This document shows positions 5,449 to 12,438 of a DNA stretch of 17,491 nt, in pieces. The stretch is from an uncultured Christensenellaceae bacterium (GTDB lineage: Bacteria; Bacillota; Clostridia; Christensenellales; Christensenellaceae): contig CAKROK010000044.1 of NCBI GenBank assembly GCA_934373295.1, forward strand, positions 1-17,491, given 5' to 3'. The notes under the pieces were generated by a model. It was not told where the DNA came from and made no database searches. It saw only the letters and a list, made by a program, of their open reading frames with translations. The translations under genes and the position numbers were made by a program. Position 1 is the first letter of the stretch. Each line of letters opens with the position of its first letter.

Positions 5449-6243
5449 TCAGTCTTCCTTTTTATCCTTCTCCTGCTCCCCCTTTTTCTTTTTACCGGGG
5501 ACGATCATATAGTAGAGGGGCACGCTCAAAAACACGACCCATGCGGGGTGCCATAGGTTTGCGTAAAAGCCCAGTATCAGGAAAACCGCCGTCGCGAGCA
5601 CGGGATACGCGAACGCGTGCGCATTTTTCGTCTGTATTGCGCTGTAAATCGACTCTCCGAGCGGGATTATCAGGAAGAGCATCCATGCGGGATGCCATGC
5701 GTTTAAAAATACGCCCAATAATATGAAGGCGATCGTCACGCACGTCGCGAGCGTACCCGAGAATATCGCCCTCTTGGAGTGCTTTTCCGCAAATTCGCCT
5801 ATCTCGTGCTCCTCGCCGTTTATTATCACCTTTTTGTCGCCCTTATTGACGTGTACGCTGTCGCCGTCCTTGCTCTCCACGTGTACGCCGTCCTTCCAGC
5901 TTATGTGTACGCTGTCCTTGCCGTCCTCGACGTGTATGCCCTTTAGGCTGACGTGCGCATAGTTCTTCTTATTCTCATCCTCCTGCTCGGCGTTTTCGTC
6001 CTGCTCCTCCGCTTGGGTGCTCTGCTCCGTTTTCTGCGTCTTTTCATGCCCCAAAAGCTCGTCTAAAGACATTCCGTAAAGCTCCGCAAGGGCTATCAAG
6101 TTATCCGTATCGGGCGACGCCTCCGCGCGCTCCCATTTTGAAATGGCCTGCCTTGAAAGCCCCAGCTTCTCCGCCAGCTCCTCCTGTGAAAAGCCCCTTG
6201 TCTTTCTCAACTGTACTAATCTGTTAGCTGTTTCAACGTTCAT
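5449..6243 (-). CDS. XRE-family regulator with C-terminal membrane domain
   Basis: 264 residues in three parts. Residues 5-62 are a canonical XRE helix-turn-helix (LRKTRGFSQEELAEKLG, then SRQAISKWERAEASPD). Residues 66-155 are a Glu/Gln-rich linker leading to a charged, probably beta-rich stretch with a repeated HV pattern (GIHVED, VHISWKDG, VHVESKDG, VHVNKGD). Residues 160-250 hold about four membrane segments in two similar halves, each carrying WHPAW (183-187 and 231-235), before a lysine-rich tail. Such proteins are common in Clostridia as putative membrane-tethered regulators; signal and targets are unknown. AAGGAG lies 10 bp before the ATG. The gene follows trmB on the same strand, 115 bp away. 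Confidence 0.82.
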   Translation of the reverse strand: MNVETANRLVQLRKTRGFSQEELAEKLGLSRQAISKWERAEASPDTDNLIALAELYGMSLDELLGHEKTQKTEQSTQAEEQDENAEQEDENKKNYAHVSLKGIHVEDGKDSVHISWKDGVHVESKDGDSVHVNKGDKKVIINGEEHEIGEFAEKHSKRAIFSGTLATCVTIAFILLGVFLNAWHPAWMLFLIIPLGESIYSAIQTKNAHAFAYPVLATAVFLILGFYANLWHPAWVVFLSVPLYYMIVPGKKKKGEQEKDKKED

Positions 6244-6358
6244 TTTTTATGTGCTCCTTGCTGTTTGTCATGGCCCTAATTATACGGTTGCGGCGAAAAT
6301 TGTTCTATACATTCGGGTTTTCATTTCCGCAACTACCGGTTGCGTTTGCGGTTTTTCG

Positions 6359-7060
6359 TCATTTTTCAGAGGGTGCGTCCTCGATTGTTTCACATGAAAC
6401 ACCGCTCTCCGGCGGCAGTGCGATAAGCCCCTTTATCTTCTTTCCCTCTTTCATGAACATCAATTCGTGCTCCGTCGGGATGTTGTCCGGCATGGGCTTT
6501 TTGGCAAAATCGTCCGATTCAAAGATTATGCGCCAGCCCTCGTCCTTAAAATACCTGAGCGAATCGACATACAGCCCGTCGTCATCCGTCTTAAACCGAA
6601 GCTGTGCGTCCGCGGTCATGAGCTGCGCGTACATCTTCAATTGGCGCGGATATGTCAGCCGGTGCTTTTTATCCCCCGTCTTATACCACGGATTGCAGAA
6701 GTTTATGTATATGCGCGAAATTCTGTCCTCGGGGGAAAACGCGGTAAAAAGCCGCTCGATATCCAGGCTTATTATCTTTACGTTGTCTATCGGCTCATCA
6801 ACATATATCGCCTCTATCTTTCTCTTGGCGACGACCAGCATCTCGCTCTTTATGTCTATTCCTATATAATTTACGTCCTTATGCTCATGCGCAAGCTGGG
6901 ATAAAAACCCGCCCTTGCCTATCCCCAGCTCCATTTGCAGCGGATTATCGGGGTTTTTAAACTGCTGCTTCCATATCCCTTTAAACTGCGCGGGTTCATC
7001 CACATTAAAGGGACATGCCGCAAGCTCCGGCCGCGCATAGGGCTTTCTTCTCATCCTCAT
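6359..7060 (-). CDS. trmB: tRNA (guanine-N7-)-methyltransferase TrmB
   Basis: Transfers a methyl group from S-adenosylmethionine to N7 of G46 in tRNA variable loops. 233 residues; SAM-binding motif I is ELGIGKGGFL (44-53) with the acidic ribose contact D69 (GIDIKSEM). The family motif usually read as NFPDPWPK appears as NFCNPWYK (120-127), followed by KKHRLTYPRQL. The C-terminal PTEHELMFMKEGKKIKGL (195-212) matches the substrate-recognition end of TrmB. The start MRMRRKPYA matches the N-terminus of the family, which supports this ATG despite a poor ribosome-binding site. A promoter lies just upstream at 7099-7127. The change from PD to CN in the motif is unusual. Confidence 0.93.
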   Translation of the reverse strand: MRMRRKPYARPELAACPFNVDEPAQFKGIWKQQFKNPDNPLQMELGIGKGGFLSQLAHEHKDVNYIGIDIKSEMLVVAKRKIEAIYVDEPIDNVKIISLDIERLFTAFSPEDRISRIYINFCNPWYKTGDKKHRLTYPRQLKMYAQLMTADAQLRFKTDDDGLYVDSLRYFKDEGWRIIFESDDFAKKPMPDNIPTEHELMFMKEGKKIKGLIALPPESGVSCETIEDAPSEK

Positions 7061-7098
7061 AACATTTTTCCGTCTTTCATCTTATAATTTCTATAATG

Positions 7099-7127
7099 AT
7101 TATACTGTATTACGCTTTTTTGTTCAA
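7099..7127 (-). promoter_or_regulatory. Promoter of trmB
   Basis: On the minus strand, TTGAAC (7122-7127) and a perfect TATAAT (7099-7104) are 17 bp apart. They lie downstream of the sigG terminator and about 40 bp before the trmB start. Confidence 0.8.
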
Positions 7128-7128
7128 T

Positions 7129-7153
7129 AAAAAAGACGAGCGCACAGCTCGTC
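7129..7153 (-). terminator. Terminator of sigG
   Basis: GACGAGC (7135-7141) and GCTCGTC (7147-7153) form a perfect 7-bp stem with a five-base loop. On the minus strand six T follow (7129-7134). It lies 19 bp after the sigG stop codon and separates sigG from trmB. Confidence 0.9.
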
Positions 7154-7171
7154 AATTTCGTTTTTACCTTT

Positions 7172-7945
7172 TCAAGTATAGCTCTTTCTTATGTTCTTTA
7201 TCGCCGATTTTTCCAGCCGGGAGACCTGCGCCTGCGATATATGCACCTCGTCCGCGACCTCCATCTGCGTCTTGCCCTCAAAATACCTCAATCTGATGAT
7301 GTTCTTCTCCCGCTCGGTCAGGCGCTCTACCGCGTCGCGCAGCGTTATGGACGTAAGCCACCTTTCGTCCGAATTCTTCTCGTCAGCGATTGAGTCCTCT
7401 ATATACAGCGCATCCCCGCCGTCCTGATACACGGGCTGGGACAGGCTGACTGGGTCCTGCACGGCGTCCATTGCAAAGACGACCTCCTCGGGCGGGACGC
7501 CCAGCTCCTGCGCGATCTGCTCGATAGTCGGCTCACATCCCTTTTCGTGCATGAACGCATTTCTCACCTGAAAGGCGTGATTCGCCGTATCTCTAAGCGA
7601 GCGCGACACCCTTATCGCGTTATTATCCCGCAGATATCTGCGTATTTCGCCTATTATCATGGGGACGGCGTATGTCGAAAAACGGACGTTTTGAGATACG
7701 TCGAAGTTATCCACCGCCTTTAACAGACCGACGCAGCCGACCTGGAATAAATCATCCATGTTCTCGCCCCTCATGGCGAAGCGCTGACATACGCTCAAAA
7801 CCAGGCGCAGATTCCCGCGGACGAACTCCTCCCGCGCCCTTTTATCCCCCGCATATATCCTTTCAAAGTATCCCTTCAGCTGCTTTTCCGGTATGAGCGG
7901 CAGCGTCGACGTGTCCACCCCGCATATCTCGACCTTATTTATCAT
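7172..7945 (-). CDS. sigG: RNA polymerase sporulation sigma factor SigG
   Basis: Forespore-specific sigma-70 family factor active late in endospore formation. 257 residues. The N-terminal NKVEICGVDTSTLPL is diagnostic of SigG. Region 2 is strongly conserved (DDLFQVGCVGLLKAVDNFD at 64-82, FSTYAVPMIIGEIRRYLRDNN, then RVSRSLRDTA). Region 3 has CEPTIEQIAQELGVPPEEV and QDPVSLSQPVY. Region 4 has LTEREKNIIRLRYFEGKTQMEVADEVHISQAQVSRLEKSAIKNIRK. GGAGGT precedes the ATG at 7945. In many Clostridia and Bacilli sigG follows sigE; here the DNA upstream is instead a piece of the hairpin-rich repeat, so its promoter must lie in a short or repeat-derived stretch. Confidence 0.95.
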   Translation of the reverse strand: MINKVEICGVDTSTLPLIPEKQLKGYFERIYAGDKRAREEFVRGNLRLVLSVCQRFAMRGENMDDLFQVGCVGLLKAVDNFDVSQNVRFSTYAVPMIIGEIRRYLRDNNAIRVSRSLRDTANHAFQVRNAFMHEKGCEPTIEQIAQELGVPPEEVVFAMDAVQDPVSLSQPVYQDGGDALYIEDSIADEKNSDERWLTSITLRDAVERLTEREKNIIRLRYFEGKTQMEVADEVHISQAQVSRLEKSAIKNIRKSYT

Positions 7946-7997
7946 ACGTCCCGACCTCCAACATCATCCGGCCTACCAAAAAGCCATGCCTTTTCGC

Positions 7998-8110
7998 CTT
8001 CGTCGCAGCAAGCGTGATTGTCATGCAGCCGTGCGAGCACGACTGCAAAGACTAATAACGCTGCTGCTCCTCTATCCCAAAAAAGCTCGCTTACGCTACC
8101 ACTTTTTTGG
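7998..8110 (-). repeat. Partial copy 3 of the hairpin-rich repeat (core only)
   Basis: On the minus strand this matches the core of copies 1 and 2 from the outer stem through the GCAGC/GCTGC stem, including the shared stretch GGGATAGAGGAGCAGCAGCG. The outer stem is CCAAAAAAG/CTTTTTTGG (8077-8085 with 8102-8110, plus-strand coordinates). The inner hairpin, 8025-8046, has the same arms as copies 1 and 2 but a different loop. The region inside the outer stem is much shorter than in copies 1 and 2. No terminal cloverleaf or GGTCT hairpins are visible. Confidence 0.75.
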
Positions 8111-8345
8111 AAAACCCTCTTTCGACTCGCCTCAATCGACGTACTCAAGTACGCCTCATTCGCCTCACTCGAAAAATGACGAAAAATCAAGCCTTTTTGA
8201 TTGGCCGGTTCTAAAAAATTCTTTCAAGAACAAGTTTTAAAACATGTCCTCAAATCAACATGCCTTATCCTCAACATCTTCTTCGATATTTAGGTTTTCC
8301 ATTGTGATTTTCTAATATACTTTTAAAAAAAATGAATATTGGGGG
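8111..8345. other. Intergenic DNA between repeat copy 3 and the metal operon
   Basis: No supported gene. 8111-8175 is rich in short CTCG/CGCCTCA-like motifs and holds CGTACT-CA-AGTACG, a small perfect hairpin. The remainder is AT-rich and featureless up to the promoter of the metal-efflux operon. Confidence 0.5.
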
Positions 8346-8374
8346 TTGACATTGGACAAAAGCGGGTATATTAT
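8346..8374 (+). promoter_or_regulatory. Promoter of the heavy-metal efflux operon
   Basis: A perfect TTGACA (8346-8351) and TATTAT (8369-8374), 17 bp apart. Transcription would begin near 8381, inside the operator-like repeat that follows. Confidence 0.85.
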
Positions 8375-8376
8375 AA

Positions 8377-8400
8377 ACACATGAACAGATGTACATATGT
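8377..8400 (+). promoter_or_regulatory. ArsR/SmtB-type operator
   Basis: ACACATGAACA (8377-8387) and TGTACATATGT (8390-8400) are inverted repeats matching at 9 of 11 positions, separated by two bases. The spacing and the TGAACA-like core resemble the 12-2-12 operators of the SmtB/CadC/CzrA family. It overlaps the expected transcription start, suited to repression by the product of the next gene. Confidence 0.8.
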
Positions 8401-8414
8401 TGAAAGGAGATAAC

Positions 8415-8771
8415 ATGAAGGGTGACGTTGAATGCTGCGATTATATGCACGTCCATCAGGAGCTTATAGACAGGCTCGTTAGCGACATGCCGGACGAGGA
8501 TATTCTCGCGGATCTATCCGAGCTTTTTAAGGTATTCGGCGATTCTACCCGCATCCGAATACTCTACGCGCTGAGCGTATCAGAGATGTGTGTGTGCGAT
8601 ATCGCCCGCCTTTTAAACATGACGCAGTCGGCGATCTCTCACCAGTTGCGCATATTAAAACAATCTAAGCTCGTCAAGAACAGACGAGAGGGAAAAACTG
8701 TATTTTACTCCCTGGCGGACGACCACGTTCGTCTAATAATGAACCAGGGACTGGAACATGTGGAGGAATGA
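8415..8771 (+). CDS. cadC: ArsR/SmtB-family metal-responsive repressor, CadC-type
   Basis: Winged-helix repressor released from DNA by toxic or excess metal (Cd, Pb, Zn). 118 residues from the ATG at 8415, chosen over an in-frame ATG at 8397 because AAAGGAGA (8403-8410) sits between them and the upstream ATG overlaps the operator. The CadC thiolate site is visible: C7 and C8 in the N-terminal arm, and C59 and C61 in the MCVCDIA motif. The recognition helix is MTQSAISHQLRILKQSKLV. The C-terminal helix also keeps a D-x-H and H-x-x-E pattern (D102, H104, H115, E118) with the spacing of the SmtB/CzrA zinc site. It is first in the operon and is followed after four bases by the metallochaperone. 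Confidence 0.9.
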   Translation: MKGDVECCDYMHVHQELIDRLVSDMPDEDILADLSELFKVFGDSTRIRILYALSVSEMCVCDIARLLNMTQSAISHQLRILKQSKLVKNRREGKTVFYSLADDHVRLIMNQGLEHVEE

Positions 8772-8775
8772 AATC

Positions 8776-8991
8776 ATGAAAAAGAAGTTCAAGCTGGAAA
8801 ATCTCGATTGTGCGCACTGCGCGGCTAAGATGGAAGAGGAGATCAACAAGTTAGACGGCGTGACCGCGTCCATCAGCTTCATGGCGCAAAAGCTCACGCT
8901 TGAGGCAGACGACGCCGTTTTCGATAAGGCGGTCGAGGATGCTCAAAAGGCCATGAATTCCGTCGAGCCGGACTGCATCATCGTAAGATAA
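8776..8991 (+). CDS. Stand-alone heavy-metal-associated (HMA) domain protein
   Basis: 71 residues forming a single HMA fold. The metal motif LDCAHCAAKME gives the CXXC pair C13 and C16. The rest has the expected alternation (GVTASISFMAQKLTLE, then an amphipathic helix, ending CIIVR). GGAGGA at 8762-8767 selects the ATG at 8776 over an upstream ATG at 8758 lying inside the repressor gene. It lies between the repressor and the ATPase. Since that ATPase lacks an N-terminal HMA domain, this protein probably replaces it as a soluble metal donor or sensor. An extra C68 near the end may add a third thiol. Confidence 0.9.
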   Translation: MKKKFKLENLDCAHCAAKMEEEINKLDGVTASISFMAQKLTLEADDAVFDKAVEDAQKAMNSVEPDCIIVR

Positions 8992-9022
8992 AATAACACT
9001 GCAAATTTAGCGAGAGGCGACC

Positions 9023-10867
9023 ATGAACAAGAAACAAAAAAAGATGCTTATCCGCATCCTGATATCACTGGCTATTTTCATACCGCTGTTTATTCTCGAT
9101 AAGCTGGGCATTTTGCAGCCGCTGGGGGTATTCTCCGTGCTGCTGTACCTCCCCGCGTATTTATGCGTGGGCTATGACGTGCTCGCGGGCGCGGGACGCA
9201 ACATTATAAGAGGCCGAGTTTTTGACGAGGCTTTCCTGATGACCGTCGCGACGTTCGGCGCATTTGTAACAGGCGAATTTCCCGAGGCGGTCGCGGTCAT
9301 GCTGTTCTATCAGGTGGGCGAGCTCTTCCAGAGCTACGCCGTGGGAAAGAGCCGCGCATCTATTTCCGAGCTCATGGACATCTGCCCCGAATACGCCAAC
9401 CTGGCGGAGGGCGACAGCTATAAGCAGGTCGACCCGGACGACGTGAACATCGGCGATGAGATAGTCATTCTCCCCGGTGAGCGCGTCCCGCTGGACGGCG
9501 TCATCATATCCGGCGAGACGATGCTGGATACATCCGCCCTCACCGGCGAAAGCGTGCCTCGCTCCGCACGCGAGGGAGACAGCATAATAAGCGGCTGTAT
9601 CAACGGCGATAAGATGATACGCGTGCGCGTTACCAAGCAGTATTGCGACAGCACCGTATCGCGCATACTCGAGCTGGTCGAGAACGCCACGGATAAAAAG
9701 ACCAAGACGGAGAACTTCATAACGCGCTTTGCGAAGTACTACACCCCCATCGTGGTAATCGCTGCGGTCTTTCTCGCGCTCATCCCCCCGATCTTTGACG
9801 GTCAATGGTCCGTTTGGCCGCTGCGTGCATGCACCTTCCTCGTAATCTCCTGCCCGTGTGCGCTCGTCATATCCGTCCCGCTGTCCTTCTTCTCGGGCAT
9901 CGGCGCGGCGTCTAAAAACGGCATACTCGTTAAGGGCAGCAACTACTTAGAGGTACTCGCGTCCGTAAAGGCAGTCGCGTTTGACAAGACGGGCACACTC
10001 ACGCAGGGCGTTTTCAAGGTGACTGACATCATTCCCGCGCAGGGCTGTGATAAAGACGAGCTTCTGACCGCCGCCGCGCGCGCGGAGAGCTTCTCCACTC
10101 ACCCCATCGCGAAATCCATTCTCGATGCCGTGGGCAATCTCCCCTCGACCTCCGGCGATACTGTCGAGGAGATAAGAGGCTGCGGTATCCACCTTTCCGG
10201 CGAAAACGACATCCTTGCGGGCAACATCCGCCTTATGAACAAATTCGGCATTGATTTTGAAGAGGGTCAGGAAGCGGGCACGATAGTATACGTCGCGAAA
10301 AACAGCAAATACCTCGGTAGGATAGTCATAGCCGACATGGTCAAGGAGGACTCCAAGCAGGCTATAGAGTCGCTTAAAAAGCAGGGTCTGCATACAGTGA
10401 TGCTCACTGGCGACAGAGCGCCCATAGCGCAGTCCATCGCGGACAGCCTGGGCATTGACACGGTGCTTTCCGAGCTCATGCCGGAGGATAAGGTCTCCCG
10501 CCTTGAGGAGCTAATAAACGAAAAGGGCAGCGTGTGCTATGTAGGCGACGGCATCAACGACGCGCCCGTTCTCGCACGCGCTGACGTGGGCATAGCAATG
10601 GGCAGCATGGGCAGCGACGCCGCCATCGAGGCCGCGGACATCGTCATAATGGACGACAAGCCTTCTCGCCTTTCCATAGCGTTCCGCATAGCCAAAAAGA
10701 CGCTCGCGATAGTCTATGAAAACATCTGGTTCGCGCTCGGCGTAAAGCTCATCATCCTCGTTTTGGGCGCGCTCGGTCTCGCGGACATGTGGTGGGGCGT
10801 GTTTGCGGATGTCGGCGTCGCGGTCATCGCGATACTGAACGCCATGCGCGCACTCTCTCTTAAATAA
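9023..10867 (+). CDS. cadA: Zn/Cd/Pb-exporting P1B-type ATPase (CadA/ZntA-like)
   Basis: ATP-driven efflux pump in the cytoplasmic membrane. 614 residues. Landmarks: actuator loop TGES (174-177), transmembrane metal site CPC (277-279), phosphorylated D321 in DKTGTLT, HP of the nucleotide domain (H360, P361), TGD (462-464) and GDGINDAP (508-515). The last membrane pair has K575 and D596 (FADVG), matching the Lys and Asp typical of the Zn/Cd/Pb subgroup and not of copper pumps. It is shorter than most CadA proteins because the N-terminal HMA domain is missing; that domain is encoded separately just upstream. An AGAGG site precedes the ATG, and the operon ends at a terminator 16 bp downstream. 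Confidence 0.95.
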   Translation: MNKKQKKMLIRILISLAIFIPLFILDKLGILQPLGVFSVLLYLPAYLCVGYDVLAGAGRNIIRGRVFDEAFLMTVATFGAFVTGEFPEAVAVMLFYQVGELFQSYAVGKSRASISELMDICPEYANLAEGDSYKQVDPDDVNIGDEIVILPGERVPLDGVIISGETMLDTSALTGESVPRSAREGDSIISGCINGDKMIRVRVTKQYCDSTVSRILELVENATDKKTKTENFITRFAKYYTPIVVIAAVFLALIPPIFDGQWSVWPLRACTFLVISCPCALVISVPLSFFSGIGAASKNGILVKGSNYLEVLASVKAVAFDKTGTLTQGVFKVTDIIPAQGCDKDELLTAAARAESFSTHPIAKSILDAVGNLPSTSGDTVEEIRGCGIHLSGENDILAGNIRLMNKFGIDFEEGQEAGTIVYVAKNSKYLGRIVIADMVKEDSKQAIESLKKQGLHTVMLTGDRAPIAQSIADSLGIDTVLSELMPEDKVSRLEELINEKGSVCYVGDGINDAPVLARADVGIAMGSMGSDAAIEAADIVIMDDKPSRLSIAFRIAKKTLAIVYENIWFALGVKLIILVLGALGLADMWWGVFADVGVAVIAILNAMRALSLK

Positions 10868-10882
10868 GAATATTCTGCATGA

Positions 10883-10912
10883 ATGCTCCCTTTATGACAA
10901 GGGGGCATTTTT
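10883..10912 (+). terminator. Terminator of the metal-efflux operon
   Basis: ATGCTCCC (10883-10890) pairs with GGGGGCAT (10901-10908), with one wobble, around a ten-base loop. Five T end the stem. Confidence 0.85.
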
Positions 10913-10932
10913 GCAGATAATCAGAGGCAAAA

Positions 10933-11685
10933 GTGAATAAAGAAGAAAATAAAAAATTTATCCGATGGTGCATTCTCGGCGCTATCGGAGGTATGCTCAT
11001 GGCCGCGGGCGATTGGCTGCTTGGGTGCATTCCCATTTCGCCGACAGACACGGGAATGTTCGACAGGGCCTATTACTTGTCCGGCGCCTATGGCTTATGG
11101 AGGCCCGTACTCATCGTCGGTATGGGCGCGATCGGGGGCTTTCTATATTACTTTATGGTAAAGGCGCTGAATAACGGCATCAACTCAAAATACAGAAAAA
11201 CAAAGCTCGTCCATTTCCTATGCGGAATATTCACCATTGCGGTAGCTCTGGCGATACATACCTGGTCAGCTACATTGGCATGGTTTACCGCATATCTGGG
11301 TCCGCGTATCGGTTTTAAGGCCGCGCTCGCAGCAGTTTGCTCCTATCGAGATGATATGCTCATAGCAATTCTCCCCATGTACATTCCGATGATATTGCTT
11401 TTCGGGATCCATTTCGTGATGCTGCTTACCGGCAAAACCCATTATCCCAGATGGATGCTCGTCTTTCATCCGGTCGTTTGGAACATTCTGCTCGTTGTAA
11501 TCCCGGACATTGCTCAGGCCATGCAGATACCTGCCGCCACATGGATGTCCGTTATGAGCCAAAGCAGCACTAATACCTCTATAATTATTTGGTGCATAGC
11601 CGCCGCGATTTTTGAGAAGAGACATTTTCAAAGTGAATTGATTCCGGAAAAATCATACTCCGGCGAAGATCGATACTTCATTTAA
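10933..11685 (+). CDS. Polytopic membrane protein, unknown function (DUF6796-like)
   Basis: 250 residues from a GTG start, supported by AGAGG at 10923-10927. About six hydrophobic segments are visible (near 11-32, 57-79, 93-118, 143-166, 174-196 and 213-228). Conserved-looking polar residues include GDWLLGC at 26-32, AIHTW at 107-111 and an FHPVVWN stretch at 178-184. It resembles DUF6796 membrane proteins as I remember them, which is tentative. It lies 20 bp downstream of the metal-operon terminator, so it depends on read-through or an unseen promoter. Its stop codon is only three bases from the start of repeat copy 2, so an inserted repeat may have replaced its native terminator. Confidence 0.7.
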   Translation: MNKEENKKFIRWCILGAIGGMLMAAGDWLLGCIPISPTDTGMFDRAYYLSGAYGLWRPVLIVGMGAIGGFLYYFMVKALNNGINSKYRKTKLVHFLCGIFTIAVALAIHTWSATLAWFTAYLGPRIGFKAALAAVCSYRDDMLIAILPMYIPMILLFGIHFVMLLTGKTHYPRWMLVFHPVVWNILLVVIPDIAQAMQIPAATWMSVMSQSSTNTSIIIWCIAAAIFEKRHFQSELIPEKSYSGEDRYFI

Positions 11686-11688
11686 TTA

Positions 11689-11712
11689 GGTTGCTTTGCT
11701 TCGCAAAGCTCC
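11689..11712. repeat. Short GCTTTGC hairpin repeat, unit 3 (inverted)
   Basis: GCTTTGC and GCAAAGC around a TTC loop, in reverse orientation to the units at 1547-1571 and 2194-2218. Stem and flanks are kept but the loop differs (TTC against TAAC). It marks the left end of repeat copy 2. Confidence 0.8.
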
Positions 11713-12011
11713 AAAAAATGTGCAAATCAATAGTAGTTACATATGACTTTATTCAGATTGAAAACTTCCCTCTGCGTTTTTTCACTGAAAACCGTGGTTT
11801 TCAGACTTTCCCATAAGGAGGTCTGCGACCTCCTCATCCTTCTCCGCTAATTCGTTTAGGTTGAAATGCCAGCATAGATGCATAACTTAGTTTTCAACTA
11901 TTCTTTGTTTCTCGACAGCGACGGTCTTAAAATCGCAAGCGATTTTACAGACCGCATACATTACTTAGAGTAAATAGTCTTGTTTGTGATTCCCGTTCGA
12001 TTATAGAAATG

Positions 12012-12040
12012 TTGACATAACTTCGTTAATGTGTTATTAG
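12012..12040 (+). promoter_or_regulatory. Promoter-like site before the repeat core
   Basis: A perfect TTGACA (12012-12017) and TATTAG (12035-12040) are separated by 17 bp. Copy 1 has TTGGCA and TATTAG at the same place with the same spacing. The predicted start, near 12046-12048, coincides with the first strand of the outer core stem. Confidence 0.5.
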
Positions 12041-12260
12041 GGCTCCCGAAAAGGTGGTAGCGACAGTGAGCCGTCGCGAGGGCGTTTACAACCGAGCAGG
12101 CGAACCGAGCGTGCCTTTTTGGGATAGAGGAGCAGCAGCGTTATTTGTCGTTGCAGTCGTGTTTACACGGCTGCATGACTATAGCGCTTGCTGCGACGAG
12201 ACGGTCTCAAAATTATGCTGCGCGATAATTTTACAGACCGTATACTTTAGTTTGCGGGAA
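12031..12260 (+). ncRNA. Candidate structured RNA: conserved core of repeat copy 2
   Basis: Three nested or adjacent stems are visible. P1: 12045-12054 with 12114-12123 (10 pairs, one G-T wobble). P2: 12132-12140 with 12185-12194 (one bulge). P3 inside P2: 12153-12161 with 12166-12174 (9 pairs, one T-G wobble). P1, P2 and P3 all recur in partial copy 3, with base changes that keep pairing. The wobbles become C-A mismatches on the other strand, so plus is the likely RNA strand here, in agreement with the promoter-like site. The family is not recognised and transcription is unproven. Confidence 0.4.
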
Positions 12261-12327
12261 TAGTTTGGGTTTTGAGCTGTTGTGTTTGTGCGCTTTAGCC
12301 AAAAAGATTTAAATCACACGTTCGCGC

Positions 12328-12438
12328 GCGGCGCAGCTTTCAGCCGCCTCCGGCGGCTGAAAGGGCCCGCCCGCCTCCGGCGGGCGGGCTTAGTTTTTGT
12401 GCGCCATCCGCAGGATGGCGCACAAAAACCTGCGCCGC
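12328..12438. other. Four-way cloverleaf structure at the end of repeat copy 2
   Basis: A 9-bp closing stem (12328-12336 with 12430-12438) encloses three hairpins: 12337-12348 with 12352-12363 (12 bp, TCC loop), 12365-12375 with 12379-12389 (11 bp, TCC loop), and 12393-12409 with 12413-12429 (17 bp, GCA loop). All are perfect. Closing stem, hairpin bases and linkers match copy 1; the tips do not. Confidence 0.8.

Noticed and set aside
6320..6358. Terminator after trmB
   Set aside because: CCGCAA/TTGCGG can pair around a 13-base loop on the minus strand, but no T run follows, so read-through into the XRE regulator gene cannot be excluded.
7959..7998. Forespore (SigF/SigG-type) promoter before sigG
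   Set aside because: GCATG, 15 bp, then GGATGATG resembles the pattern only partly, lacks the expected -10 adenine, and would leave almost no leader before the ribosome-binding site.
8397..8414. Upstream ATG for the metal repressor (MLKGDN...)
   Set aside because: It overlaps the operator, while a strong AAAGGAGA lies between it and the ATG at 8415.
8758..8775. Upstream ATG for the HMA protein (MWRNEI...)
   Set aside because: GGAGGA at 8762-8767 is correctly placed only for the ATG at 8776; the upstream ATG has no ribosome-binding site.
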